A stretch of 61,616 bases of DNA from RGIG1959 sp964564305 (GCA_964564305.1 CAZMAM010000004.1:1-61616), one strand, 5' to 3'. Positions 41,241 through 50,737 are shown, counted from the first letter of the stretch. The notes: generated from the sequence alone by a model not told the origin. Numbers and translations are program-made.

Positions 41241-42779
41241 GTGAAACAAAAAAGAAAATGTCTGATTATGATTTTGCTGTGCGGAATACTGCTGTGGCCG
41301 GTGCTGCCGGTGTTTGCTCAGCCGCAGGCGGGCGAGCAGACGTATTCCTTTCCGCAGGCGACCGAATCCGTAAAAACGGTTGGACGCACCTCGACGGACG
41401 ATATCGGCCTTGCGGTACATACCACGGGAGGCGGCATCGCTTTTTACAGCGAATGCGCGGGCGATGTCACTTTGGATTTGCTCACCCGAAACGATTTTGC
41501 CGAAACCCAGTATTTCACGGTAGTCGTCGACGGCGAGCGGCGCCGGGAATGTATCGATAACCGCAGCAGAAAAGCCAAAGAAAACACGCTTACTTTGGCT
41601 TCCGATTTACCGCAGGGAATGCACGCGTTTGAAATTTACCGGCAAACGGAAGAAGTGAACGCGGCGTGCTGGTTTACCGCGCTTCACCTGTCCGGAAATC
41701 CGATTCCGATGGCCAACGCCCCCATGCTGATTGAGTTTGTCGGGGATTCCATTACAGCCGGCTACGGCATATTGCCGCTTTCCGCAGGCAAGGGAGCGGA
41801 CGACCCGGAAGGGCAGGACGGAACGGCCACTTACGCGTATCAGACGGCCCAAGCGCTGGGCTTGGATTTTCAAGCGTGCTGCACCAGCGGTTACGGCGCG
41901 TACCGGGGATGGAATCAAGGCAACACCAATCTCAAGGATATGTATCCGTACACCGCTTATCACCACAATGCGGACACCGGAAAAGAAATGTGGGCGTTTT
42001 CCCGTCCGGCGGACATTGTGGTGATTAACCTGGGTACCAACGATGCCACAGTAGGCAGAAGCAAGGGCGTAACCGATACGACCTTCCGCAAAGGGGCAAA
42101 AGAACTCATTGAACTGGTGAAGGAAAAGAACCCGAACGCCAAAATCGTCTGGGCGACCGGTATGATGGGTACCTTTTTCCTTAAGCCGCTGACCTCACTG
42201 ACGGAAGAACTCGGCGGAGCCCAAGCGGGTTATTATGTGTGCGAACTGCCCAAGGGAACCAGCGGCACTGCCGGACATCCCAACGCGGAGGAACACACCG
42301 CGGCGGCCAAAGTTTTAACGGAATTCCTGCGCGAACAGGTGCTCCCCGCCGATTACGAACAGCAATTTGTCACACCGGAGCAAATGCAGGCGCTTTTGGA
42401 CAGTACCTCCTGCGACGAAGAGGTGTACCGAGTGGCGCAAACCGCTTTACAGGTATACCGTGCCGACGGCGGAGTCAGCCGCGCCGCGCTGACCGCGGCA
42501 TACCGCTCGCTCTCCGCGTGGAAAGAGGAAAACACGATTTCCCCAACCGTCTGGTGGCTGATTTTCGGCGGGATAATCATCGTGGGCATTATCGCCGTGA
42601 CGGCGGCCATTCTCTATAATCCCAAGCCGAAAAAAACAAAAAATCCAAAATCAAACGCAGATTCGGAACCCAAGAACGAAGGAGACAAAAAGCCGAATCC
42701 AAACAAAAGCCAAAAGCCGGAGCACACCGGCGAATCCGGCGCCTCATCTGCGGAATCATTGACGGAAAGGAAGGAATAA
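41241..42779 (+). CDS. Membrane-anchored SGNH/GDSL esterase (CE2-like)
   Basis: A 512-residue exported enzyme. A signal peptide (LIMILLCGILLWPVLPVFA) is followed by a beta-sandwich domain (about 40-155) and an SGNH hydrolase domain: VGDSITAGYG holds the nucleophile Ser, INLGTNDAT the Asn, and GHPNAEEHTAA the His. This jelly-roll plus SGNH order is that of CE2 acetyl esterases acting on plant or surface glycans. A late transmembrane helix (VWWLIFGGIIIVGIIAVTAA) and a long Lys/Pro/Asn-rich tail place the enzyme on the cell surface; the tail would be cytoplasmic if the helix spans once. GTG start after GAGGCG. Probably co-transcribed with the metal transporter. Confidence 0.85.
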   Translation: MKQKRKCLIMILLCGILLWPVLPVFAQPQAGEQTYSFPQATESVKTVGRTSTDDIGLAVHTTGGGIAFYSECAGDVTLDLLTRNDFAETQYFTVVVDGERRRECIDNRSRKAKENTLTLASDLPQGMHAFEIYRQTEEVNAACWFTALHLSGNPIPMANAPMLIEFVGDSITAGYGILPLSAGKGADDPEGQDGTATYAYQTAQALGLDFQACCTSGYGAYRGWNQGNTNLKDMYPYTAYHHNADTGKEMWAFSRPADIVVINLGTNDATVGRSKGVTDTTFRKGAKELIELVKEKNPNAKIVWATGMMGTFFLKPLTSLTEELGGAQAGYYVCELPKGTSGTAGHPNAEEHTAAAKVLTEFLREQVLPADYEQQFVTPEQMQALLDSTSCDEEVYRVAQTALQVYRADGGVSRAALTAAYRSLSAWKEENTISPTVWWLIFGGIIIVGIIAVTAAILYNPKPKKTKNPKSNADSEPKNEGDKKPNPNKSQKPEHTGESGASSAESLTERKE

Positions 42780-42782
42780 GCC

Positions 42783-43811
42783 ATGAGCATTCCTTTTAAT
42801 CAAAATCTGGGCATATGCGCGGACGCACTGCTTTCCCTGACCATACAGGACAACGAAGACGACGACCGCGCCATGAGCCGGTTTGTCAACCCAAAAAGAC
42901 GCGCGGCGGATATCCGGTACTTTCGCGACGTTATGCGCTCGTTTGAAACCCCGCCGAAAGAGCTTCGCCCGATTTTTGCCCTGAACGGTGAAAAATCCTA
43001 CGCGCTGTGCCGTTTGCTCCCGCAAATCGTCCAAACGGGCGTGTTTACCGCCGAATGCGTCACGGCCGCCGTACCGGATGCGCAGACGCTCGCTTTGGAT
43101 GTCGTCCGCTTTTATCTGCCGCAATTTGACACGATGCCCGAAATAGAAAATCTCGCCCGCTCCGTTGTGACATTGGACGCGGACGAGAATATCAAATACT
43201 ATTTGCTGGCCCTTTGCCTGTCTCCGCAGGAAGGCTACGAGGCCCTTTGCTCCGCCGTTTCCCGCCGCTTTAAAGAACTGAAGCCCCTGTATGCCGAGGG
43301 AAAAGCGAAAATCCGCCAAGTTCGGGACCGTTTGGACGAAAAAAAGATAATCGCCTCTCTTCGGGAGCAAACCGACGTTTCGGGAGCTTCACCGGAAGCA
43401 TTCACCGTGGGCGTAACCCTGCTCGCGCACAACACCGCTTTGCTGATTCCCTCAAATTCCTGCGCGCTGCTGCTGGGCAGTGAATTTGAATCCTCCGTAA
43501 AGACCGGAGCCGACAACGTCAAGCCGGATATCGTGCTGATGGGTAAGGCGCTGGGCGAAGAAAAGCGCATCGCCGTTCTGCGGATGCTCGCCAGTGAAGA
43601 AGAAATCACCTCTCTTACGCTTCAGCGCAGACTAAAACTTTCCATGACCGCTACCCATTATCATCTGGAACTGCTCCAGCAGGCGGGAATGCTCAACACC
43701 CGAAACGAAGGGCGCACCATTTATTATTCGCTCAACCGCGATTTCTTTGCCCTTGCGCCCGCGCTGCTGGCGGAATTCGGCCCGGTGACGGACGAACCCG
43801 CCAAAAAATAG
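42783..43811 (+). CDS. ArsR-like winged-helix regulator with a large N-terminal domain
   Basis: A 342-residue protein. The last 90 residues form a winged helix: KRIAVLRMLASEEEITSLTLQRRLKLSMTATHYHLELLQQAGML, read in parts, then RNEGRTIYYSLNRDFF, typical of ArsR-type repressors. The first 240 residues resemble the all-helical ligand or dimer domain of DUF5937-type ArsR relatives and give no clear metal ligand set. It is the last gene of the operon, four bases after the esterase stop, so it may regulate this operon. Effector unknown. Confidence 0.75.
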   Translation: MSIPFNQNLGICADALLSLTIQDNEDDDRAMSRFVNPKRRAADIRYFRDVMRSFETPPKELRPIFALNGEKSYALCRLLPQIVQTGVFTAECVTAAVPDAQTLALDVVRFYLPQFDTMPEIENLARSVVTLDADENIKYYLLALCLSPQEGYEALCSAVSRRFKELKPLYAEGKAKIRQVRDRLDEKKIIASLREQTDVSGASPEAFTVGVTLLAHNTALLIPSNSCALLLGSEFESSVKTGADNVKPDIVLMGKALGEEKRIAVLRMLASEEEITSLTLQRRLKLSMTATHYHLELLQQAGMLNTRNEGRTIYYSLNRDFFALAPALLAEFGPVTDEPAKK

Positions 43812-43822
43812 GGAACCGAACC

Positions 43823-43853
43823 GTAAACCGGGCGGAGAGACAGCCCGGTTTAC
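43823..43853. terminator. Hairpin between convergent genes
   Basis: GTAAACCGGGC and GCCCGGTTTAC form a perfect 11-bp stem with a nine-base loop, 11 bases after the regulator stop and between convergent genes. It lacks a T run on either side, so intrinsic termination would be weak. Confidence 0.5.
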
Positions 43854-43863
43854 AGGAGCCTTA

Positions 43864-43908
43864 AGGCAATACCGACCCGGTCATTCAAAAGAACCCGGTC
43901 ATTCAAAA
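43864..43908. repeat. Repeat-end fragment and 18-base tandem duplication at the fhs stop
   Basis: AAGGCAATACCG at 43863-43874 matches the interspersed-repeat end. Immediately after, ACCCGGTCATTCAAAA occurs at 43875-43890 and again at 43893-43908, and the second copy contains the fhs stop codon. Together they form a short patch of duplicated sequence. Confidence 0.55.
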
Positions 43909-45576
43909 TAAACCCGAAATCACGCCGTTTTCGTCCACATCGATGTTTTCCGCCGCCGGAACGCGCGGCAAACCCGGCATGGTCATGATATCCCCCGTAA
44001 GCGCCACCACAAATCCGGCGCCCGCCGCTATTTTTACCCCGCGCACCGTCACCGTGAATCCCTGCGGGCGGCAAAGCAGGGACGGATTGTCGGAAAGCGA
44101 ATATTGCGTTTTGGCCATACAGACTGGGAGATCACCGTATCCCAGCGATTCCAGCCTGTCCAGCTCCCGCTTGGCAGCCGGCAAAAACACCGCATCCTGC
44201 CCGCCGTAAATATTCTGTACCACCGCGCGGATTTTGTCTTGCAAAGAGCAGTGATCAGGATAGGTAAAATGCGGCTGTGAAGCACCTTCATCACAAAGGC
44301 GGATTACTTCTTCGGCGAGCGCGATACCGCCCGCGCTGCCTTTTTCCCAAACCTCGGACAGCACCGCTTTGACCCCGAGCGACGCGCATTCCCTGCGGAC
44401 CAAATCGAGTTCCGCATCGGTATCGGTGGGAAAGCGGTTAATCGCCACCACCGCCGGTACACCGAACCCGCGGGTGATGTTTTCCACATGCTTGAGCAAA
44501 TTGGGCATACCGTTTTTCAGCGCTTCGAGATTTTCCGTACCGAGATCGCGTTTATCGGCGCCGCCGTGCATTTTCAACGCGCGCACGGTAGCCACAATCA
44601 CCGCCGCATCCGGATACAGGCCGGATTTGCGGCATTTGATGTTGATGAATTTTTCCGCGCCCAAATCGGCGCCGAAGCCCGCTTCGGTGACGGCATATTC
44701 CCCAAGGCGAAGCGCCAAATCGGTGGCGGTGACGCTGTTGCAGCCGTGGGCGATATTGGCAAAAGGCCCCCCGTGCACAAAAGCGGGCGTGTGTTCCAGC
44801 GTCTGAACCAAATTGGGCTTAATCGCGTCTTTCAGAAGCGCCGCCATGGCGCCCGACGCTTTCAAATCCCCTGCGGTGACGGGCTCCCCTCGCCGATTGC
44901 TCGCCACCACAATGCGGGACAGCCGCCGCTTTAAATCCGCGATATCTCTTGCCAGACAAAGCACCGCCATCACTTCGGAGGCCACCGTGATATCGAATCC
45001 GTCCTCCCGGGGCATCCCGTTTGCGGGGCCGCCCAAGCCGTCCGTGACAAAGCGCAGCTGGCGGTCGTTCATATCCACACAGCGTTTCCATGTGATGCGG
45101 CGCGTATCGATATTCAACGCGTTGCCCTGATGAATGTGGTTATCCAGCATGGCCGCCAGTAAATTATTCGCGGCGCCTATGGCGTGCATATCGCCGGTAA
45201 AATGCAGGTTGATATCCTCCATAGGGATAACCTGAGCGTATCCTCCGCCGGCAGCGCCTCCTTTTACGCCAAAAACGGGGCCGAGCGACGGTTCCCGAAG
45301 CGCCAGTACCGCCCGCTTGCCCAAACGGGAGAGCGCATCGCCAAGCCCTACCGTAGTGGTGGTCTTGCCCTCCCCCGCAGGGGTAGGCGTCATCGCGGTG
45401 ACCAGGATCAGTTTGCCCTTTTGCTTTTCGGCCAAACGATCGCACACCGAAAGATGAATCTTCGCCTTATCTGCCCCGTAAGGAATCCATTCGTCTTCCC
45501 GAAGCCCTAAATTTTGCGCAATTTGCGCAATCGGCAGCGGATGCGCCCGCTGCGCGATTTCAATATCCGAAAGCAT
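43903..45576 (-). CDS. fhs: Formate-tetrahydrofolate ligase
   Basis: A 557-residue enzyme that makes 10-formyl-tetrahydrofolate from formate, ATP and tetrahydrofolate. TPTPAGEGKTTTTVGLGDAL is the ATP-binding P loop, followed by EPSLGPVFGVKGGAAGGGYAQ in order, DIDGxGDMHAIGAANNLL-like HFTGDMHAIGAANNLL, and VVASNRRGEPVTAGDLKA. The size fits the family. The start at 45576 is chosen because AAGG lies nine bases upstream; ATG at 45585 is too close. In Clostridia it supplies C1 units for purines and, where present, acetogenesis. Confidence 0.95.
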   Translation of the reverse strand: MLSDIEIAQRAHPLPIAQIAQNLGLREDEWIPYGADKAKIHLSVCDRLAEKQKGKLILVTAMTPTPAGEGKTTTTVGLGDALSRLGKRAVLALREPSLGPVFGVKGGAAGGGYAQVIPMEDINLHFTGDMHAIGAANNLLAAMLDNHIHQGNALNIDTRRITWKRCVDMNDRQLRFVTDGLGGPANGMPREDGFDITVASEVMAVLCLARDIADLKRRLSRIVVASNRRGEPVTAGDLKASGAMAALLKDAIKPNLVQTLEHTPAFVHGGPFANIAHGCNSVTATDLALRLGEYAVTEAGFGADLGAEKFINIKCRKSGLYPDAAVIVATVRALKMHGGADKRDLGTENLEALKNGMPNLLKHVENITRGFGVPAVVAINRFPTDTDAELDLVRRECASLGVKAVLSEVWEKGSAGGIALAEEVIRLCDEGASQPHFTYPDHCSLQDKIRAVVQNIYGGQDAVFLPAAKRELDRLESLGYGDLPVCMAKTQYSLSDNPSLLCRPQGFTVTVRGVKIAAGAGFVVALTGDIMTMPGLPRVPAAENIDVDENGVISGLF

Positions 45577-45641
45577 CCCCGTCATCCTTCCCTTGCTCTG
45601 TGATATACTCATGTCCCGCAATGGTAAAAGCGGCCTTTGAA

Positions 45642-45673
45642 AACCCCCTCCGTCCGATGACGGGCGGAGGGGG
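45642..45673 (-). terminator. Terminator of pckG
   Basis: CCCCCTCCG pairs with CGGAGGGGG around a short loop. On the minus strand it is followed by TTTTC and on the plus strand, a few bases later, by T7. It lies about 90 bases past the pckG stop. Confidence 0.8.
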
Positions 45674-45765
45674 TGCATTTTTTTACGGCCAAGCCGCATG
45701 CCAAGCGGCGAACGCGCCGCGATTTTCGGCTTTACCTCTGCGCGGCAATCCGCGCGGCCATTCGA

Positions 45766-47535
45766 TTATCCCAGCCGGGCTTTGAGCGCCGCCAGTTCGG
45801 TTGCCAGTTCCGAGGGGAGCTTTTCGCCGAATTTTTGATAAAACTCCTCAATGCCGGCAACTTCCTGACGCCAAAGCTCCGGATCCACTTCCAGAATACC
45901 CCTTAAGGTATCCACCGAAAGATCCAGACCGGTCAGATCGATATCCTCCGCCTTCGGGACAAACCCGATCGGCGTTTCCACGGCGTCCGCCTCGCCGTCG
46001 CAGCGATCCAGAATCCATTTGAGCACACGGAGATTATCCCCGAATCCCGGCCAGATAAAATGCCCTTCGTCATCGGTACGGAACCAGTTGACATTAAAAA
46101 TCTTGGGGGCTTTATCGCCGAGGCGTTTGCCCATTTCCACCCAGTGCGCCCAATAATCGCCCATATGGTAACCGCAGAAGGGGAGCATCGCCATCGGATC
46201 CCGGCGAACCACGCCGACCGCACCGGTAGCGGCAGCGGTGGTTTCGGACGCCATAATGGAGCCGACAAACACGCCGTGATTCCAATCGCGAGACTGATAC
46301 ACCAGCGGAGCGGTTTTCGCCCGCCGGCCGCCGAATACAATCGCGGAAATCGGAACGCCGGTGTGGGAATCGAACTCCGGAGAAACGCACGGACAGTTTT
46401 TGGCGGGAGCGGTAAAACGGGAATTGGGATGGGCGCCTTTGGAGCCGTCGGAAGAATCCCATTTTTCGCCTTTCCAGTTCAGCGCGTTTTTGGGCGGATT
46501 CTTATCCAAGCCCTCCCACCAGACGGTGTTGTCGTCCAGATTTTGCACCACATTGGTGAAAATCGAATTCTTTTGGGTGGATATCAAGGCGTTGGGGTTC
46601 GATTTCATATTGGTTCCGGGCGCGACGCCGAAGAAACCGTTTTCCGGATTGCACGCCCAAAGCCTGCCGTCCGGCCCGATACGCATCCACGCAATATCGT
46701 CCCCGACGCACCAGACCTTATACCCCTGTTTGCGAAAATATTCCGGCGGAATAAGCATGGCCAGGTTGGTTTTTCCGCAAGCGGAAGGAAATGCCGCCGC
46801 AATGTAGCGGATGTTCCCGTCCGGGCTCTCCACACCCAAAATCAGCATATGTTCCGCCATCCACCCTTCATTGCGGCCCAGGCAGGACGCAATGCGCAGG
46901 GCAAAACATTTCTTGCCCAGCAGGACATTTCCGCCGTAACCGGAATTGACCGAATAAATGGTGTTGTCCTGCGGGAAATGGCAGATATACCGCTTTTCCT
47001 CATCGATTTCGCATTTACAGTGCAGGCCGCGAACCCAATCGTCGCTGTCTCCAAGCGCCTCCAGCACCTGAGTGCCCACGCGGGTCATAATGGCCATGTT
47101 CAGCACCACATAAATGGAATCGGTCAGCTCGATGCCGTATTTGGCAAAAGGAGAACCTACGGGCCCCATGGAATAAGGGATAACGTATGCGGTGCGGCCC
47201 CGGTAACTGCCCTCGGCGATGGCATCCAGCATTTTGTACGCCTCGGTGGGCTCCATCCAGTTGTTGGTCGGGCCGGCCTCATCTTCGGTGGGAGAACAGA
47301 TAAAGGTTCGGCCTTCCACCCGCGCCACATCGTTGACCGCCGTGCGGTGCAGATAGCATCCGGGCAGTTTTTCCTGATTCAGCTTTATCATCTCACCGGT
47401 CTCGCAAGCCTCTTTGCGAAGCGATTCCAGCTGCTCTTCGCTGCCGTCGATCCACATCACCCGCTCCGGTTTGACCAAAGCGATTTTTTCATCGAGCCAC
47501 GATAAGACGGAAGGATTGTTTGTCATGGTTGCCAT
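45766..47535 (-). CDS. pckG: Phosphoenolpyruvate carboxykinase (GTP)
   Basis: A 589-residue GTP-dependent PEPCK interconverting oxaloacetate and PEP. AAFPSACGKTNLAMLIPP is the P loop with the reactive cysteine of the GTP-type enzyme, preceded by the metal region EHMLILGVESP; VPISAIVFGGRR and FGDNLRVLKWIL are later family blocks. The ATP-type enzyme has a different P loop and is shorter. AAAGGAG lies nine bases before the ATG at 47535. Together with the malic enzyme at 18501 it forms part of a C3/C4 exchange. Confidence 0.95.
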   Translation of the reverse strand: MATMTNNPSVLSWLDEKIALVKPERVMWIDGSEEQLESLRKEACETGEMIKLNQEKLPGCYLHRTAVNDVARVEGRTFICSPTEDEAGPTNNWMEPTEAYKMLDAIAEGSYRGRTAYVIPYSMGPVGSPFAKYGIELTDSIYVVLNMAIMTRVGTQVLEALGDSDDWVRGLHCKCEIDEEKRYICHFPQDNTIYSVNSGYGGNVLLGKKCFALRIASCLGRNEGWMAEHMLILGVESPDGNIRYIAAAFPSACGKTNLAMLIPPEYFRKQGYKVWCVGDDIAWMRIGPDGRLWACNPENGFFGVAPGTNMKSNPNALISTQKNSIFTNVVQNLDDNTVWWEGLDKNPPKNALNWKGEKWDSSDGSKGAHPNSRFTAPAKNCPCVSPEFDSHTGVPISAIVFGGRRAKTAPLVYQSRDWNHGVFVGSIMASETTAAATGAVGVVRRDPMAMLPFCGYHMGDYWAHWVEMGKRLGDKAPKIFNVNWFRTDDEGHFIWPGFGDNLRVLKWILDRCDGEADAVETPIGFVPKAEDIDLTGLDLSVDTLRGILEVDPELWRQEVAGIEEFYQKFGEKLPSELATELAALKARLG

Positions 47536-47600
47536 AGGAAAAAACTCCTTTCGTAAACTGCGTTTTTCCTGATTCTTGCCGCACAAAACGGCACTATAAA

Positions 47601-47629
47601 AGTATACTCTTCTCACGGGGGCAGCGCAA
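47601..47629 (-). promoter_or_regulatory. Probable promoter of pckG
   Basis: On the minus strand TTGCGC (47629-47624) and TATACT (47606-47601) are 17 bases apart, about 65 bases upstream of the ATG. The -35 is imperfect. Confidence 0.6.
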
Positions 47630-47646
47630 GGGGGTATTTGAACATT

Positions 47647-48135
47647 TTACGAATTTTCCCGAAGCGCCTGAAAAAAACGGCGGAGCACCAAGGAACACTC
47701 CTGTGAAAGCACACCGCCCTTCACTTGCGGGCGATGATTGAACGGATAGGAAAACAGGTTACAAATACTTTTGCAGCAGCCCGCCTTTGGATCCGACGCG
47801 CCGTAGACCACCCGCCGGATACGCGCGTTAATCGCCGCGCCCGCGCACATGGGGCACGGCTCCAGGGTGACAAACAAATCGCACCCGCAAAGCCGCCAGC
47901 CGCCCAAACGCCCGCACGCTTCCTGTATGGCCTGAATTTCCGCGTGCCAAAGCGCGTTTTTGCCCTGTTCCCGCCGGTTTCGCCCGCACCCGATCACCGC
48001 GCCGTCTTTCACCACGACCGCGCCGACCGGCGTCTCGCCTTCCCGCGCCGCCTCGTTTGCCAACGAAAGCGCCAATCGCATAAAATCTTCATCCGTCTGA
48101 CCGATTCGGCTTTCGCCTCTGTTTTCACCCGTCAT
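47647..48135 (-). CDS. tadA: tRNA adenosine(34) deaminase
   Basis: A 162-residue zinc deaminase converting A34 to inosine in tRNA(Arg). WHAEIQAIQEA holds the first zinc ligand and catalytic Glu, and LEPCPMCAGA the two cysteines; VVYGASDPKAG follows. ATG at 48135 avoids overlap with rfbC, whose stop lies 23 bases upstream. It is the distal gene of the rhamnose operon by position, though functionally unrelated. Confidence 0.92.
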   Translation of the reverse strand: MTGENRGESRIGQTDEDFMRLALSLANEAAREGETPVGAVVVKDGAVIGCGRNRREQGKNALWHAEIQAIQEACGRLGGWRLCGCDLFVTLEPCPMCAGAAINARIRRVVYGASDPKAGCCKSICNLFSYPFNHRPQVKGGVLSQECSLVLRRFFQALRENS

Positions 48136-48158
48136 GACATGACCGCTTTCCGAAAGTT

Positions 48159-48710
48159 TTACCCCCACGAAATTTGGGAAAGGGGCGGATAATGCCGGTC
48201 TTTTTCGGAAAGGCAGACCGTCATGCCTTCGGGTATCGGCCATTTTACTCCGATGGCGGGATCGTTGTACATGATTCCCATCTCCACACCGGGAGCGTAA
48301 TAATCGTCCACTTTATATACAAATTCCGCTTCGTCGGAAAGCACCAAAAACCCGTGCGCGAAATATTTGGGAATGAAGAGCTGTTTCTTATTTTCTTCGG
48401 ACAGCACCACACCGACATATTTTCCGAAGGTCGCGCTGTCCGGGCGCAAATCCACGGCGACATCGTACACTTCACCCCGAACCACCCGAACCAGTTTGGC
48501 CTGCGCGTGTTCCCGCTGAAAATGCAGCCCGCGCAAAACCCCTTTGACGGAGCGGGACTGATTATCCTGAACAAAATCGGCGGTGATGCCGCCTTTTTCA
48601 AATTCCCGCTTCACATAGGTTTCCAGAAAATACCCGCGCCGATCCCCGTAAACTTCGGGCGTGACGATAACGACCCCTTCGATGGCGGTTTGTTCAAACT
48701 GAAATCCCAT
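48159..48710 (-). CDS. rfbC: dTDP-4-dehydrorhamnose 3,5-epimerase
   Basis: A 183-residue cupin-fold epimerase, third step of dTDP-L-rhamnose synthesis. GDRRGYFLETY, NQSRSVKGVLRGLHFQ (catalytic His), AKLVRVVRGEVYDVAVDLR and FAHGFLVLSDEAEF are the RmlC signatures. GGGAGG lies nine bases before the ATG. Confidence 0.96.
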   Translation of the reverse strand: MGFQFEQTAIEGVVIVTPEVYGDRRGYFLETYVKREFEKGGITADFVQDNQSRSVKGVLRGLHFQREHAQAKLVRVVRGEVYDVAVDLRPDSATFGKYVGVVLSEENKKQLFIPKYFAHGFLVLSDEAEFVYKVDDYYAPGVEMGIMYNDPAIGVKWPIPEGMTVCLSEKDRHYPPLSQISWG

Positions 48711-48800
48711 AATACATTCCTCCCGACCCGAAAGTGCAGCGGCATTCTCCCGCTTTGCGCTTTTTTTATGTTTCGCATTTTTGGATTCGGACGGTTTGCC

Positions 48801-49856
48801 CTACTTTCCGTAAAAGGTTTCGTAATATTTTTGATATTCGCCACCGGTCACATGTTCCACCCACTGCGGGTTATCCAGATACCAGCGCATGGTCTTTTCG
48901 ATGCCCGTCTCAAAATCGGTTTCCGGGAACCAACCAAGATCGTCTTTGATTTTTTGCGGATCGATGCCGTAGCGCCGGTCGTGCCCCTTGCGATCGGTGA
49001 CATGGGTAATCAGTTCCTCCGTCACCGTTTGATCCACACGGTCGTGCAAATACCCGATAATCTTTCGGACAATAAACAGATTCGGCCGTTCGTTATGCCC
49101 GCCGATATTGTAGACTTGCCCGGGGACGCCCGAGCGGATGACCGAATCAATCGCCTTGCAATGGTCTTCCACATACAGCCAATCCCGCACCTGCATGCCG
49201 TCCCCGTACACCGGAAGCGGCTTGTGGCACAGGGCATTGTGAATCATCAGCGGAATCAGTTTTTCGGGGAATTGGTACGGCCCGTAATTATTGGAACAGC
49301 GGGTGATATTAACCGGCAAACGGTAGGTGTCCGCATAAGCTTTGACGAACAAATCCGCCGACGCCTTGCTGGCGGAATAGGGCGAATGCGGATTGAGCGG
49401 AGTGGTTTCGGTGAAATACCCCTCCTTGCCCAGCGAACCGTATACCTCATCGGTGGAAACCTGAAGAAACTTCACGCCTTCCCGGAATTGATCGTCTCCC
49501 GTGCTCCACGCGGCTTTCGCGATGTTGAGAAGATTGACGGTGCCCAGCACATTGGTGCGCACAAAGATTTCGGGATCGGCTATCGACCGATCCACATGAC
49601 TTTCGGCGGCAAAATTGACCACATAATCAAACGAATACTTTTGAAACAGCGAAGAAATCGCCTGCGCATCGCCGATATCCGCCCGATAAAAAGCGTAATG
49701 CGGGTGATGCTCCACCGAGCGCAGATTTTCCAAATTTCCGGCATATGTCAGCTTATCCGCGTTGACAATGAAGACGTCGTCGTAGCGGCCGAGCATATAC
49801 AGAATAAAATTGGATCCGATAAACCCGGCACCGCCGGTCACCAGATAGGTTTTCAT
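48801..49856 (-). CDS. rfbB: dTDP-glucose 4,6-dehydratase
   Basis: A 351-residue extended short-chain dehydrogenase, second step of dTDP-rhamnose synthesis. YLVTGGAGFIGSNFI is the NAD loop, FAAESHVDRSI and STDEVYG precede the catalytic YSASKASAD (YxxxK), and CSNNYGPYQFPEKLIP completes the family pattern. ATG at 49856 overlaps the rfbD stop (ATGA) and has AGGAG eight bases upstream. Confidence 0.96.
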   Translation of the reverse strand: MKTYLVTGGAGFIGSNFILYMLGRYDDVFIVNADKLTYAGNLENLRSVEHHPHYAFYRADIGDAQAISSLFQKYSFDYVVNFAAESHVDRSIADPEIFVRTNVLGTVNLLNIAKAAWSTGDDQFREGVKFLQVSTDEVYGSLGKEGYFTETTPLNPHSPYSASKASADLFVKAYADTYRLPVNITRCSNNYGPYQFPEKLIPLMIHNALCHKPLPVYGDGMQVRDWLYVEDHCKAIDSVIRSGVPGQVYNIGGHNERPNLFIVRKIIGYLHDRVDQTVTEELITHVTDRKGHDRRYGIDPQKIKDDLGWFPETDFETGIEKTMRWYLDNPQWVEHVTGGEYQKYYETFYGK

Positions 49857-50737
49857 GCATTCATCTCCTCTGCGAGATACCGATCCAAGGCTTCCTCCCA
49901 CGGGCGCATTTCATTGCCCACCGTGCAGGACAGCGCGAGATTATTCAGCGAAGAATACGCCGGGCGCGGCGTTTTTGCGGGATATTCATCGGTGGAACAG
50001 GGTTCCACCCGGCAGGACAGCCCGCTTTTTTCCATGATCCGGCAGGCAAATTCGTACCAGCTGCACTCTCCTTCTCCCGTGCAATGGTAAATTCCGTATT
50101 CCTCCGTCAACGCAAGCTTGAGCAGATGATAGGCTAAGTCGTTGGCACAGGTGGGATTGCCGCGCTGATCCGAAACGACCGTGACCTGTTCCCTTTCGGC
50201 GCCTAATTTGCGCATGGTTTGCACAAAATTGTGCCCCGTGACGCCGTACAACCATGCCGTGCGCACCACAAAGCTCTCCGGGCAGTGCGCCAGCACATAT
50301 TGCTCACCCAGCCATTTGGATTTGCCGTAAACGGTGGCGGGATTCGGAGCGTCCCATTCACAGTATGGCGTATGCCCCTTTCCGTCGAATACGTAATCGG
50401 TGGAAATGTGCACCAATTTGGCGCGTACATCCCGCGCCGCCCGCGCCAGATGCATGGGTCCGAGGGCATTGATCGTCATCGCCGTTTTTTGATCGCTTTC
50501 ACAGCCGTCCACATCGGTCATGGCGGCGCAATTTATCAGGATATCCGGGTCAATATCCCGAACAAACCGACGCACCGCAACCGGATCGGTAATATCCAAA
50601 GAATCCCGATCCACCGCGACGATATCCGCGCGCCGGTACACGCGGTCGATGGGGCCTATCTGCGCTTTTCCGTCCCGCAGAACACGCAGCAATTCACTGC
50701 CCAGCTGACCGTATGAACCGATAATCAGCAATCTCAT
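49853..50737 (-). CDS. rfbD: dTDP-4-dehydrorhamnose reductase
   Basis: A 294-residue reductase for the last step of dTDP-L-rhamnose synthesis. LLIIGSYGQLGSEL is the cofactor loop, DILINCAAMTDVDGCE and ISTDYVFDGK are conserved, and VYGKSKWLGE holds the YxxxK pair. Start overlaps the rfbA stop by one base (TGATG). Confidence 0.95.
   Translation of the reverse strand: MRLLIIGSYGQLGSELLRVLRDGKAQIGPIDRVYRRADIVAVDRDSLDITDPVAVRRFVRDIDPDILINCAAMTDVDGCESDQKTAMTINALGPMHLARAARDVRAKLVHISTDYVFDGKGHTPYCEWDAPNPATVYGKSKWLGEQYVLAHCPESFVVRTAWLYGVTGHNFVQTMRKLGAEREQVTVVSDQRGNPTCANDLAYHLLKLALTEEYGIYHCTGEGECSWYEFACRIMEKSGLSCRVEPCSTDEYPAKTPRPAYSSLNNLALSCTVGNEMRPWEEALDRYLAEEMNA

Noticed and set aside
46060..47505. 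A 481-codon plus-strand frame opposite pckG
   Set aside because: Shadow frame of a strongly conserved gene with no motif of its own.
47647..48243. Longer tadA start at 48243
   Set aside because: It would overlap rfbC by 85 bases and add residues without family similarity; ATG at 48135 fits the known length.
48174..50090. A 638-codon plus-strand frame opposite rfbC, rfbB and rfbD
   Set aside because: It crosses three real genes and their junctions in antisense, which is expected from codon bias and not from a real protein.
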